Shown here: piece after piece, positions 15,821-27,253 of the stretch
Position numbering within the stretch: the first letter of the stretch is position 1
How the letters are laid out: each line of letters opens with the position of its first letter
NCBI RefSeq assembly: GCF_051216895.1
Contig: NZ_JBPKAO010000012.1
Span: 1-64,000, forward strand
Direction: 5' to 3'
DNA from: Aquipuribacter sp051216895
GTDB taxonomy: Bacteria > Actinomycetota > Actinomycetes > Actinomycetales > JBBAYJ01
Length of the DNA stretch: 64,000 nucleotides
The notes under the pieces: model-generated
Databases searched by the model: none
The model's input: only the letters and a program-made list of their open reading frames with translations
What the model was told of the DNA's origin: nothing
Position numbers and translations under genes: made by a program

Positions 15821-17662
15821 TCAGGGGAGGGTGTCGGCGAGCTCCTGGAGGTCGGCGATCAGCAGCTGCTGACCGTCGACGTTGCGCAGCTGCCGCGCAG
15901 CCGCGTCGAGCTGGGCGGAGGCGGCCCGCCGCTGGGGGCCGGCCGCGAACTGCTCGGCCCGGTCGATGAACTTCTGGACCCGCTCGCCGTCGCGCTCGCT
16001 CAGCGTGCCCGCCCGGACGTTCTGGTCCAGCCGGGAGCCGACGACCGCGTAGCTGATGTCGGCGGTGAGCTCCGACTGCAGCTGGGCGTTGAACTGGTCC
16101 TGCCCGACCTCACGCGCCGCGTCGATCTCGTTCTGCGACATGTGGTCGCTGGTGGTGAGACCGAAGGAGTCGATGCCGCGCGCGATCTCGGTGCCGAGCA
16201 CCTCGCCGTCGTACCAGTAGGTCGACCAGAACCCGCCGAGCACGATGTTGGTCGGGCTGATCGGGCCGCGGTCGAAGTACGCGATCTCCTGCGGGTCGGT
16301 CGGGTCGGTGAAGTCGAACATCGACATGCCGCCCTGGTACCAGGCCTGGACCATGATGTCGCGGTTCGGGACCGGGACGATCGACCCGTTGTGGGCCACG
16401 CAGTTCTCGGAGCTCGTCTGCGGCACGGGCAGCTTGTAGTAGCTGGCGAACTCCATCTCACCGTCGACGATGTCGAAGATGGCGTTGGCGCCCCACTCGG
16501 GCCGGTCGGTCACCCGGCAGCGAGCACCGGTGCCGCCGCCCCACTCGTCGGTGAAGACGACCTTGGTGCCGTCGTTGCTGAAGGTGGCCGAGTGCCAGTA
16601 CGAGAAGTTGGGGTCGGACACCGCGTCGATGCGCTCCGGGTTCACCGGGTCGCTGATGTCGACGAGGATGCCGTTGCCCTGGCAGGCGCCGGCCAGCAGG
16701 CCGACCTCGGGGAACGCCGTCACGTCGTGACAGGTGTTGGTGTTGGGCAGCGGGCTGTAGTTGGTCGGGCCGTAGACCTCGCTGGCCGGGTGCCGCGTGC
16801 CGGGCAGGGTGTTCTGCAGCCCGTTGTAGGCACCGGTCGCCTCGTCGGTGAAGATCCGGGGCTGGCTGACGACCGCGGCCGAGGCCGGGTCGTCCAGGGG
16901 CACCTCGATGACGTCGATCCGCCACTGGGTCGGGTTGCCGGTGGTCACGGGGGCCTGGGTGAGGCCGGCGTTCTCGCAGCCCGCGAGCTCGGCAGCAGGA
17001 CGGACGCCCGCGGTGCCGGAGTTGTAGACGTAGACCTTGCTGTCGTCGTCCGGGTCCGTCACGAGGGTGTGCGTGTGCGAGCCGCGGCAGGTCTGGACCG
17101 CCGCCACCTGCACGGGGGCGTCGAGGTCGCTGATGTCGAAGATCCGGACGCCGCGGAAGCGGTCGGGGTTCACCGACCCGGGCGCACCCTGGGTGCCGCA
17201 GTCGATGCGTCCGCGGGTCTCCTCGACGGAGATGAAGAGCAGGTCGCCGTAGACCGACGGGTCACCCTGCCCGCCGGGGCAGAGCACCTCGGTGCGGAGC
17301 TCGATGTCGGAGGGGTCGGACACGTCGAAGATCTGAAACCCGCCGAAGTTGCCGGCGATCATGTGGTCCCCGGTGAACGCCGCGTCGGACATGGCGAACG
17401 CGAAGCTGCCGACGTTGGCGGGGTCGAACAGGCCGCCCTCGCTCTTCTTCCACTGGTCGAGCTTCTCGACGCCGCTGATCGCCTCCCCCGCGTCGTCGAA
17501 GCCGGGCGAGAGGCCCACCCGGGGGTCGTTCTCCTGCGCCTGGGCGCCCACGGGCACCAGGGCCACGGCGACGAGCGCCGTCGCGGTCGCGAGCTGGACG
17601 GACCTGCGCGCCAGGTGGCGCGAGGCGGGGCCGGAGCTCGTCCGGCCTCTTCTGATCGACAT
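15821..17662 (-). CDS. Secreted LVIVD-repeat (beta-propeller-like) protein
   Basis: A protein of 613 residues. A signal peptide with an arginine-rich start ends near AQA (about residue 43). The mature part has repeated blades of the form 'FQIFDVSDPSDIEL', 'VRIFDISDLDAPVQV', 'GILVDISDPVNPERI' and 'MFDFTDPTDPQEI', the LVIVD pattern of extracellular propeller proteins. Conserved His/Cys stretches (CRGSHTHTLV, NTNTCHDVTAF, CVAHNGSIVP) lie between blades. The last 90 residues are helical. The function is unknown; binding or adhesion outside the cell is inferred. AAGGAG lies 8 nt before the ATG. It sits between folP and the LOG gene, where mycobacteria carry fadD6. Confidence 0.85.
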   Translation of the reverse strand: MSIRRGRTSSGPASRHLARRSVQLATATALVAVALVPVGAQAQENDPRVGLSPGFDDAGEAISGVEKLDQWKKSEGGLFDPANVGSFAFAMSDAAFTGDHMIAGNFGGFQIFDVSDPSDIELRTEVLCPGGQGDPSVYGDLLFISVEETRGRIDCGTQGAPGSVNPDRFRGVRIFDISDLDAPVQVAAVQTCRGSHTHTLVTDPDDDSKVYVYNSGTAGVRPAAELAGCENAGLTQAPVTTGNPTQWRIDVIEVPLDDPASAAVVSQPRIFTDEATGAYNGLQNTLPGTRHPASEVYGPTNYSPLPNTNTCHDVTAFPEVGLLAGACQGNGILVDISDPVNPERIDAVSDPNFSYWHSATFSNDGTKVVFTDEWGGGTGARCRVTDRPEWGANAIFDIVDGEMEFASYYKLPVPQTSSENCVAHNGSIVPVPNRDIMVQAWYQGGMSMFDFTDPTDPQEIAYFDRGPISPTNIVLGGFWSTYWYDGEVLGTEIARGIDSFGLTTSDHMSQNEIDAAREVGQDQFNAQLQSELTADISYAVVGSRLDQNVRAGTLSERDGERVQKFIDRAEQFAAGPQRRAASAQLDAAARQLRNVDGQQLLIADLQELADTLP

Positions 17663-17793
17663 AGCTGCTCTCCTTTGAGTAGCTGCCCTTCACCCAGGGC
17701 CACGGGCCGACGTCGGGAGCCGTCGTGGGGTCACCCGACCGAACGTTAGTACGGTGAGTCGACGTGAGACCAGGGTCTCGGCATCTGCTCGTC

Positions 17794-18570
<777 letters not shown>

Positions 18571-18576
18571 GGGGCG

Positions 18577-18582
18577 AGCCTA
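18577..18582 (-). promoter_or_regulatory. Predicted -10 element (TAGGCT) before the LOG gene
   Basis: Read on the minus strand, TAGGCT is 6 nt from the ATG, which implies a leaderless transcript. Confidence 0.45.
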
Positions 18583-18630
18583 GGCGCACCCCGGCGTCCG
18601 GCCGGTGGCCGCCGACGCCTCGTCAGGCCC

Positions 18631-19749
18631 TCACCCTCGGAGCCAGCGCACCAGGGCGTCGCTGCAGGCCTGCAGCTGCGCGATCGGCACCCGCTCGTCG
18701 TCGGCGTGGGCCAGCTGCGGGTCCCCGGGGCCGAAGTTGACCGCCGGGACGCCGAGCGCGGCGAAGCGGGCGACGTCGGTCCAGCCCAGCTTGGCCCGCG
18801 GCGGCTGCCCGGCCACGGGCGCGACCGCGTCGACGAAGGCCTGCGCGGCCGGACGGTCCAGACCGGGTCGAGCGCCCGCGGCGGAGTCGCGCAGCTCGAG
18901 GGTGACGTCCAGGCCCGCGAGGACCTCCTGCACGTGGGCGAACGCCTCCGCGACGCTGCGGTCGGGCGCGAAGCGGTGGTTGACCTGCACGGTGCTCACG
19001 TCGGGCACGACGTTGCCCGCGATGCCACCGGTGATGCCGACCGCCTGCAGGCCCTCGTGGTACTCCAGGCCGTCGACCACGGGGCGACGCGGCTCGTAGG
19101 CGGCCAGGCGGAGGAGCACCTCGCCCAGGCCGTGGATGGCGTTGACGCCGCGCCAGGCCCGCGCGGAGTGCGCGGCCCGGCCCCGCGCGGTCACGTCGAC
19201 CCGCAGCGTGCCCTGGCAGCCGCCCTCGACCAGTCCTTCGGTGGGCTCGCCGAGCACGGCGAGGTCGGCCACCAGCCAGTCGGGCACGGTGCGCGCCAGC
19301 CGGCCGAGGCCGTTGCGGTCCGCCTCGACCTCCTCGCAGTCGTAGAACACGTAGGTCACGTCGCGGACGGGCTCGGGCACGGTGCAGGCCGAGACCAGCG
19401 CCATCGCCACACCGCCCTTCATGTCGGTGGTGCCCCGGCCCCACATCAGCTCACCGCCCTCGGGGTCGTCCCCCTCGCCCGGGACCGCCCGCCACGAGGG
19501 GACGTTGTCCTTGACCGGCACCGTGTCCAGGTGCCCGGCCACCACGACCCGCTCGGCCCGGCCCAGGTCGGTCCGGGCCAGCACCGCGTCGCCGTCGCGC
19601 CGCACCTGCAGGTGCGGCTGGGCGCGCAGCAGCGCCTCGACCGCGTCGGCGACGGCGGCCTCGTCCCCGGACACGCTCGGCAGGTCGACCAGGGCCGCGG
19701 TCAGCGCCACCGGGTCGTCGACGGGCAGGGCGGCAGGCTGGGTGCTCAC
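18631..19749 (-). CDS. dapE: Succinyl-diaminopimelate desuccinylase
   Basis: An M20-family metallopeptidase of 372 residues. It has VVAGHLDTVPVKDN (zinc His and catalytic Asp), GRGTTDMKGGVAM (bridging Asp), YDCEEVEADRNGL (catalytic Glu and zinc Glu) and LGEPTEG. The C-terminal zinc His is in NFGPGDPQLAHADDERV. It removes succinate from N-succinyl-LL-diaminopimelate in lysine and peptidoglycan synthesis. GTG 19749 is preferred because TACGGT lies 6 nt upstream. It is divergent from dapD, its pathway partner. Confidence 0.93.
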   Translation of the reverse strand: MSTQPAALPVDDPVALTAALVDLPSVSGDEAAVADAVEALLRAQPHLQVRRDGDAVLARTDLGRAERVVVAGHLDTVPVKDNVPSWRAVPGEGDDPEGGELMWGRGTTDMKGGVAMALVSACTVPEPVRDVTYVFYDCEEVEADRNGLGRLARTVPDWLVADLAVLGEPTEGLVEGGCQGTLRVDVTARGRAAHSARAWRGVNAIHGLGEVLLRLAAYEPRRPVVDGLEYHEGLQAVGITGGIAGNVVPDVSTVQVNHRFAPDRSVAEAFAHVQEVLAGLDVTLELRDSAAGARPGLDRPAAQAFVDAVAPVAGQPPRAKLGWTDVARFAALGVPAVNFGPGDPQLAHADDERVPIAQLQACSDALVRWLRG

Positions 19750-19755
19750 CACCGG

Positions 19756-19761
19756 ACCGTA
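19756..19761 (-). promoter_or_regulatory. Predicted -10 element (TACGGT) before dapE
   Basis: On the minus strand TACGGT precedes the GTG start by 6 nt. Together with the dapD element it packs two divergent promoters into 71 bp. Confidence 0.35.
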
Positions 19762-19807
19762 CCGACCGGACCGCACCGGCTGGACCGAGGTGGCCCCGGG
19801 GCCTGTC

Positions 19808-19813
19808 TAGGCT
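19808..19813 (+). promoter_or_regulatory. Predicted -10 element (TAGGCT) before dapD
   Basis: TAGGCT lies 7 nt before the ATG of dapD. There is no room for a leader or ribosome site. Confidence 0.5.
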
Positions 19814-19820
19814 GTCGACC

Positions 19821-20798
19821 ATGAGCCGACCTGCCTCCGGAACTGCACTGGTCACCGTCGTCGACGGGTCCGTCCACGGCGCCGAGCACGACGGCCGGGT
19901 GCTCGACGCCTGGTTCCCCGCGCCCGCCCTCGGCGAGGCCGGCGTCGACGCCGCCTGGGAGGAGCGGCTCGCCGCGCTCGCCGGCGCGGACGAGGCGCGC
20001 GGCGTCCGACGTGAGGTGCGCACCACGACGATCGACCTGGACGTCGCCCCCGCCGACGCCGTCGACTCCTACCTGCGCCTGCACCTGCTCAGCCACCGGC
20101 TCGTGCACCCGCACGAGGTCGCCCTGGACGGGCTGTTCGGCACGCTGTCCAACGTCGTCTGGACCTCGCTCGGGCCCTGCCCGGTCGAGGGCTTCTCCGA
20201 GACCCGCGCCCGCCTGCTGGCCGCGCACCCCGGCGAGCGCGTGGTCGTCACCAGCGTCGACAAGTTCCCCCGGATGACCGACTACGTCGTGCCCAGCGGG
20301 GTCCGCATCGCCGACGCCGACCGGGTCCGCCTCGGCGCGCACCTGGCCGAGGGCACCGTCGTCATGCACGAGGGCTTCGTCAACTTCAACGCCGGCACGC
20401 TGGGCACGTCGATGGTCGAGGGCCGCATCAGCGCGGGCGTCGTCGTCGGCGAGGGCTCGGACGTGGGCGGCGGCGCGTCGATCATGGGCACCCTGTCCGG
20501 CGGCGGCAGCGAGGTCATCCACGTCGGGGAGCGCTGCCTGGTCGGCGCCAACGCCGGGCTGGGGATCAGCCTGGGCGACGACTGCGTGGTCGAGGCGGGC
20601 CTGTACCTGACCGCCGCCACCAAGGTCGCGCTGCTGCCCGGGGCGCAGGACGGTGTGGCCTCCCAGACGGTGGTCAAGGCCAGCGAGCTGAGCGGGGCCA
20701 GCGGGCTGCTGTTCCGCCGCAACTCGGTCACGGGTCAGGTCGAGGCCCTGCCGCGCAGCGGCGTCGGGGTGCAGCTCAACCCGGCGCTGCACAGCTGA
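19821..20798 (+). CDS. dapD: Tetrahydrodipicolinate N-succinyltransferase
   Basis: A protein of 325 residues of the actinobacterial DapD type. A mixed N-terminal domain is followed by a left-handed parallel beta-helix with hexapeptide repeats (about 165-270: GVRIADADRVRLGAHLAEGT, then the GGGASIMGTLSGGG turn). It succinylates tetrahydrodipicolinate using succinyl-CoA in the lysine/DAP pathway. With dapE divergently beside it and dapC 7 kb away, three DAP genes are in this window. Confidence 0.94.
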   Translation: MSRPASGTALVTVVDGSVHGAEHDGRVLDAWFPAPALGEAGVDAAWEERLAALAGADEARGVRREVRTTTIDLDVAPADAVDSYLRLHLLSHRLVHPHEVALDGLFGTLSNVVWTSLGPCPVEGFSETRARLLAAHPGERVVVTSVDKFPRMTDYVVPSGVRIADADRVRLGAHLAEGTVVMHEGFVNFNAGTLGTSMVEGRISAGVVVGEGSDVGGGASIMGTLSGGGSEVIHVGERCLVGANAGLGISLGDDCVVEAGLYLTAATKVALLPGAQDGVASQTVVKASELSGASGLLFRRNSVTGQVEALPRSGVGVQLNPALHS

Positions 20799-20887
20799 GC
20801 CGGGACGACGGCATCGCCACCACCGACCCCGGACCCCGCCGCGGCGGCCACGGGCGGCGCGCCCCTTCGCGGCTCGTCCGGGCACTG

Positions 20888-21883
20888 GTGGTGCTGCTGG
20901 TCCTGCTGCTGCTGGTGGTGGGGCTGGTCGTCGGGCTCGTCGCCGCCGCGGCCCGGTTGTTCGCGCCCGACCCCGCCGCCCGGGCCCAGTCCTGCGTCGC
21001 GACGGTCGCGCCGCCCGAGGCCGACGAGGAGGAGCTCCGCGCCGAGCTCGCGCCGGACCAGGCCGTCTACGCGGCGCTGGTCGTCGGCGTGGCCAACCAG
21101 CGGGGTCTGCCCGCCCGGGCCGCGACGATCGGCATCGCCACCGCCATCCAGGAGTCGGGGCTGCGCAACATCGACTACGGCGACCGAGACTCCCTCGGCC
21201 TGTTCCAGCAGCGGCCCTCGCAGGGGTGGGGCAGCGAGGAGCAGGTGCAGGACCCGCTGTACTCCACGAACACGTTCTACGACGCCCTCGTCGAGGTCGA
21301 CGGGTACACCGAGCTCGACGTCACCGTCGCCGCCCAGGAGGTCCAGCGCAGCGGGTTCCCCGACGCCTACGCCGACCACGAGGGCGAGGGCCGCGCCCTG
21401 GCCAGCGCCCTGTACGGGTTGTCCCCCGCGACGCTGACCTGCGACCTGCGACCGGTCGAGGACGACCCGGACCGGGCGACCCCGGACGAGCAGGCGGCCG
21501 AGCTGCTCGCCAACCTGGGCGACTTCGGCCCGCTGGGCTGGGAGGCCGGGGACGTCGCCCCGGTCGGCACCGGGGACGACGCGGCGGGACCGACGGCGTC
21601 GGGCACCGGCCGCGCGGCGGTGGTCGTCGACCTGTCCGTCGCCGGCGCGGCCGACCCGGACCGGGTGGCCTGGGCGCTCGCGCACGCCTCGGTGGCGATG
21701 GCCTCCGCCCGGGACGTCGTGCTGGTCGAGGTGGACGGCCAGGTGTGGGACCGCACCCGCCCCGGGGACGGCTGGACGTCCGTGGCCGACGGGACCACGA
21801 ACGGGTCCGAGACCGGGTCCGAGGCGGGGTCCGACGAGCGGCCCGCGCCCGCCGCGGGGACGGTCCGCGTCACCGTCGGCTGA
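20888..21883 (+). CDS. Membrane-anchored lysozyme-like/lytic transglycosylase-fold protein
   Basis: A protein of 331 residues. An N-terminal hydrophobic anchor (VVLLVLLLLVVGLVVGLVAAAARLF) is followed by a domain with ATIGIATAIQESGLRNIDYG and DSLGLFQQRPSQGWG. This has the lysozyme-superfamily look (catalytic-type Glu in ESG, then the GLFQ.RPS motif) seen in many actinobacterial proteins often mislabelled 'heavy metal transporter'. The C-terminal 120 residues are low-complexity with GSETGSEAGS repeats. The start is doubtful: in-frame sequence upstream is Arg-rich and would give a better membrane anchor, reaching a CTG at 20795 that overlaps the dapD stop. Confidence 0.75.
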   Translation: MVLLVLLLLVVGLVVGLVAAAARLFAPDPAARAQSCVATVAPPEADEEELRAELAPDQAVYAALVVGVANQRGLPARAATIGIATAIQESGLRNIDYGDRDSLGLFQQRPSQGWGSEEQVQDPLYSTNTFYDALVEVDGYTELDVTVAAQEVQRSGFPDAYADHEGEGRALASALYGLSPATLTCDLRPVEDDPDRATPDEQAAELLANLGDFGPLGWEAGDVAPVGTGDDAAGPTASGTGRAAVVVDLSVAGAADPDRVAWALAHASVAMASARDVVLVEVDGQVWDRTRPGDGWTSVADGTTNGSETGSEAGSDERPAPAAGTVRVTVG

Positions 21884-22023
21884 GCAGGACCGCGGCACTC
21901 CGGACCAACCGGGCACGCTCGGGCGATTTCACCCGAACGGCCTACCCGGACGGTCGGTGAGCACCTACTGTCGCAGCGAGTCGGACCCCGTCGTGTCCGG
22001 TCCCGCCACGGAAGGTCACCCCC

Positions 22024-25000
22024 ATGCGTCCTCGCTCCACGTTCCTGCCCGGACTACGACGGCAGGTGGGCGGGGTCGCGACCGCCGCCCTGGTCGCCGC
22101 CGCCCTCGTCATGGTCGACCTGCCCGCGGGCGCGTCCGCCGACGACGCCCTGGACCCCTCGGCCACCGCGGAGGTGTGGTCGTCGGTGCGCGGCACCCCC
22201 GCCCCCGAGGTCGAGGGCGCCGAGCCCGTGCTGGAGCCGGAGCAGTTCCGCGCCGTGCGCCTGGACCGCGACGCCCTGGTCGAGGCCCTGGCGACCGCCC
22301 CCGTCGAGGAGGGCGCCCCGGCGGCCACCGCGCTGGGCGGGCTGTCCGCGCGCCGCGCCGCCCCCACGGCCGAGCCGCTGGAGCTGTCGCTGCCGCGCCC
22401 CGAGGGCGGTTTCGAGCGGTTCGCCGTCGAGGCCGTACCGATCATGGAGCCCGGCCTGGCCGCGCAGCACCCTGACATCGCGACCTTCGCCGGCCGCGGC
22501 ATCGACGACCCCACGACGACCGTGCGCGCCGACATCACCGGGCTGGGCTTCCACGCGTCGGTCCGCGGCTCCGACGGCGCCTGGTACGTCGACCCGTACT
22601 ACCACCTGGACGACAGCCTCTACTCCAGCTACTACGCCGCCGACGTGCCCGAGAACCCGCACGGCGTGTTCGTCGAGCACGGCGACGAGGGCCTGGCCAG
22701 CGTCGAGACGCACGTGGGCGACCTGCTGGACGGCGCCGTCGCGTCGGAGCAGTCCGTGCAGGCCGTCGACGGGCCCGTCGTGCAGCTGCGCGAGTACCGC
22801 CTGGCCCTGCTGTCCGACCCGACCTACGCGGGCTTCTTCGGCGTCGAGAACGTCATCGACGCCAAGGTCACGCTGATGAACCGCGTCAACCAGATCTACG
22901 AGGACGAGTCCGCCATCCGGATGCTGCTCATCGACGGCACCGAGCGGATCAACCTCGACACCGCCGCGCAGATGACCGGCGCCGACGGCCCCTGCGGCAG
23001 CTCGCCCTGCTTCACCCCGCAGCAGGCCCGCGGCTGCAGCGGCGCCACCCTGCAGCGCAACCGGATCGTCATCGGCCAGCTCGTCGGCGCCAGCGCCTAC
23101 GACGTCGGGCACATCATCTTCGGCCTCGCCGGCGGCGGCATCGCCAGCCTCGGCGCCGTCGGTGGCAACGCCAAGGCCCAGGGCTGCACCGGTCTGCCCC
23201 AGCCGGTGGGCGACTTCTTCGCCGTGGACTACGTGGCGCACGAGATCGGTCACCAGTTCGCCGCGAACCACACCTTCAACGGCAACCAGGCCAACTGCGC
23301 CGGCGGCAACCGCAGCGCCGCCAACTCCGTCGAGCCCGGCAGCGGGTCCTCGATCATGGCCTACGCCGGCATCTGCCGGCAGGACGACCTGCAGCCCCAC
23401 ACCGACCCCTACTGGAGCCAGCGGAGCTACCAGGAGGTCAACACCTTCGTGAACGCGGACCGCCCGGCCATCAACGAGGTCCAGACGGTGTCGCTGCGCA
23501 ACTTCGACACCGACGGCGACGCGTTCCTGCTGCGGTGGGACCGCACCCTCACCCGCCCGGTCGTCCGGGGCCCCGGGTACACGCCGGCCGCGATCAAGGC
23601 CGCCATCGAGGGCCTGCGGGACTTCCCCGTCGGGGGCACCGTCACCGTCGCCCCGTGGGGCGGCGGCGGCGCCACCGCACCCCTGAACGACTTCGGCTTC
23701 CAGGTCACCTTCGGCGGCACCCTCGCCCAGACCGACGTGCCGATCGAGCTCGAGGTCGTCGGCCGCAGCGGGGTGCAGGCCTTCACCGGCGAGACCGCCA
23801 AGGGCGGCCCCGTCGACAACCAGGGCCACACCGTCACCGAGACGTCCAACCGCGCCCCGGTCGTCGAGACGGTGGGTTCCTGGACCATCCCCTACCGCAC
23901 CCCGTTCGCCCTGACCGGCAGCGCCACCGACGCCGACGGCGACGAGCTCACGTACCTGTGGGAGCAGAACGACCGCGGGCTCACCGCGGTCGGCCTGGTC
24001 GACCAGGCGAAGACCTCCGGCCCGCTGTTCCGCCAGTTCGGCACCGCGCTCGACATGAGCCGGTACGCGCCGTCGGAGTACTTCAACGCCGGCACCAACG
24101 CGGTGAACGGCAACCCCGAGCGCGTCTTCCCCGACCTGGCCCAGGTCCTCGCGGGCAACACCAACGCGGCGACCGGGTCCTGCCCGCAGGCCGTGCCGCC
24201 GTCGCCGACCCCGCTGCCGGCCGACCTCAAGGACTGCCTGTCGGAGTTCCTGCCGACGTCGGTCTACGCGGGCCCGATGAACTTCCGTCTCACCGCCCGT
24301 GACGGCAACCCCGGCGCCGGCGGCGTCGGCAGCGCCGACACCCAGGTGTCCCTGGCCCCGGGCTCGGGCCCGTTCCTGGTCACCTCGCAGACCGAGGGCA
24401 CCGCGCTGGCGGCCGGCTCCACGCAGACCGTCACGTGGGACGTCGCCGGGACCGACCAGGCCCCCATCAGCACCAGCCAGGTGCGGATCAGCCTCACCAC
24501 CGACGGTGGCGAGACCTGGGAGGTCCTGACCGAGACCGCCAACGACGGCACGGCGGACGTGCAGCTGCCCGACGTGAGCGTGGCCGCGGCCCGCATCAAG
24601 GTGGAGGCCGTCGGCAACGTCTACTTCGCCGTCAACGGCGCCGACTTCGCGGTCCGCGCGGCCCCGGTCGTCACGACCGACGCCGCCGGTGACGTCACCG
24701 TGCAGTACAGCGACGCCCTGGTCCCCGCGGTCACCGTCAGCGCCACCGACACCGACAGCGACGGGTCCGACCTGGCCGCCGTCGCCGAGGGCCTGCCCGC
24801 CGGGCTGAGCCTGCTGGCGAGCGCAACGAGCGCCGACGACACCCGCCCGGGCACCCGGACGTGGACCGTCGCCGGCACCGTCGACGCGGAGCCCGGGACC
24901 TACCCGGTGACCGTCACCGTGACCGACGACGCCGGGATCACCGGCACCGTCGCGCTCACGGTGGTCGTGACCGCCGAGGACGCGGCCCTCACCCCGGTCG

Positions 25001-25815
25001 GCGACACCCTCGTCACCGCCGGCACCGGGACCGCGACCGGCACCGCCCAGGTGTCGCTGCGGGCCACGGTGCGCGACGGCGGGGTGGTGGCCGGGTCCAC
25101 CGACACCACCCCCGGCGACATCACCCGGGCGACGGTGACCTACTCCACCTCGGCGGGGCCGCTGTGCGGCCCGGTCGCGGTCGACGAGGTCGTCGCGGGC
25201 ACCGCCACGACCGGCTCGGCGACCTGCGACGTCGACCTGGCCCCGGGCACGTACACCGTGCTCGCCCAGGCCGGCGGCAGCTGGACCGGCAGCACCAGCT
25301 GGCAGCTGCGGGTGCTCCCCGCCCGCACCGGCCTGGTGTCCGGCACCGGTCAGGCGACCACGACCACATCGGCCGGCACGGTCGCGGCCGACCCCGGCAC
25401 CGCGGTCGCCACCACCGTCAACGTCCGCAGCACCGCCGGGCGGGACCTGACGGGCTCCGTCACCGTCCGCACCACCGCCGGCGGCACCGTCTACGAGGCG
25501 CGCAGCACGTCGCTGGACGCCCTGGGCACGTCGCTGCAGACCGCCTCCGGGGCGACCTGCGGCAGCACCAGCCAGACCTGCACCGGCACCTCGGAGGTCC
25601 GCGCGACGGTCTCCGTGCTCGACGTGGCCACCGGCACCACCGTCGCGACGGGTCTGGAGCTGCGGCTGGTCGTGTCCGACCGGGGCACCCCGGGCGGCAA
25701 CGACGCGGTGTCGGTGACGCTGTGGGACGGGAGCACCCTGGTGCACTCCTCGGCGTGGGACGGCGCGGGCACGACGCCGCGCACCCTGTCCTCGGGCAAC
25801 CTCACGGTGCGATGA
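22024..25815 (+). CDS. Large secreted reprolysin-like zinc metallopeptidase with Ig/cadherin-like repeats
   Basis: A protein of 1263 residues. The signal peptide ends near ASA (about 39). A prodomain-like region runs to about 255. The metzincin-type catalytic domain has zinc motif H406-E407-x2-H410-x5-H416 (HEIGHQFAANH) and a Met-turn candidate in SSIMAYAGIC. Beta-sandwich modules follow: 'APVVETVGSWTIPYRTPF ALTGSATDADGDELTY' (cadherin/Ig-like), a Thr/Val-rich region with ATDTDSDGSDLAAV, and C-terminal Thr/Ser-rich repeats. It should act outside the cell on protein. A TACTGT element at 21966-21971 and a GGAAGG ribosome site precede the ATG. It is a single gene ended by a strong hairpin. Confidence 0.88.
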   Translation: MRPRSTFLPGLRRQVGGVATAALVAAALVMVDLPAGASADDALDPSATAEVWSSVRGTPAPEVEGAEPVLEPEQFRAVRLDRDALVEALATAPVEEGAPAATALGGLSARRAAPTAEPLELSLPRPEGGFERFAVEAVPIMEPGLAAQHPDIATFAGRGIDDPTTTVRADITGLGFHASVRGSDGAWYVDPYYHLDDSLYSSYYAADVPENPHGVFVEHGDEGLASVETHVGDLLDGAVASEQSVQAVDGPVVQLREYRLALLSDPTYAGFFGVENVIDAKVTLMNRVNQIYEDESAIRMLLIDGTERINLDTAAQMTGADGPCGSSPCFTPQQARGCSGATLQRNRIVIGQLVGASAYDVGHIIFGLAGGGIASLGAVGGNAKAQGCTGLPQPVGDFFAVDYVAHEIGHQFAANHTFNGNQANCAGGNRSAANSVEPGSGSSIMAYAGICRQDDLQPHTDPYWSQRSYQEVNTFVNADRPAINEVQTVSLRNFDTDGDAFLLRWDRTLTRPVVRGPGYTPAAIKAAIEGLRDFPVGGTVTVAPWGGGGATAPLNDFGFQVTFGGTLAQTDVPIELEVVGRSGVQAFTGETAKGGPVDNQGHTVTETSNRAPVVETVGSWTIPYRTPFALTGSATDADGDELTYLWEQNDRGLTAVGLVDQAKTSGPLFRQFGTALDMSRYAPSEYFNAGTNAVNGNPERVFPDLAQVLAGNTNAATGSCPQAVPPSPTPLPADLKDCLSEFLPTSVYAGPMNFRLTARDGNPGAGGVGSADTQVSLAPGSGPFLVTSQTEGTALAAGSTQTVTWDVAGTDQAPISTSQVRISLTTDGGETWEVLTETANDGTADVQLPDVSVAAARIKVEAVGNVYFAVNGADFAVRAAPVVTTDAAGDVTVQYSDALVPAVTVSATDTDSDGSDLAAVAEGLPAGLSLLASATSADDTRPGTRTWTVAGTVDAEPGTYPVTVTVTDDAGITGTVALTVVVTAEDAALTPVGDTLVTAGTGTATGTAQVSLRATVRDGGVVAGSTDTTPGDITRATVTYSTSAGPLCGPVAVDEVVAGTATTGSATCDVDLAPGTYTVLAQAGGSWTGSTSWQLRVLPARTGLVSGTGQATTTTSAGTVAADPGTAVATTVNVRSTAGRDLTGSVTVRTTAGGTVYEARSTSLDALGTSLQTASGATCGSTSQTCTGTSEVRATVSVLDVATGTTVATGLELRLVVSDRGTPGGNDAVSVTLWDGSTLVHSSAWDGAGTTPRTLSSGNLTVR

Positions 25816-25830
25816 CCGCACGCTGAGCAC

Positions 25831-25864
25831 GACGAAGGCCCCCACCTCGGTGGGGGCCTTCGTC
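25831..25864. terminator. Strong bidirectional terminator
   Basis: GACGAAGGCCCCCA and TGGGGGCCTTCGTC form a perfect 14-bp stem with a 6-nt loop. It lies between the ends of the metallopeptidase (+) and citrate synthase (-) genes and should serve both. Confidence 0.9.
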
Positions 25865-25889
25865 GTGGTGGTGCTGGTGGTGCTCCGGC

Positions 25890-27182
<1,293 letters not shown>

Positions 27183-27253
27183 CGCTGCTCCTGGTGTCTG
27201 GCGGTTGGTCGGGCGGCGCACCGGTCGGGCAGGGGCCGCGGTCGCGCCCGAGG

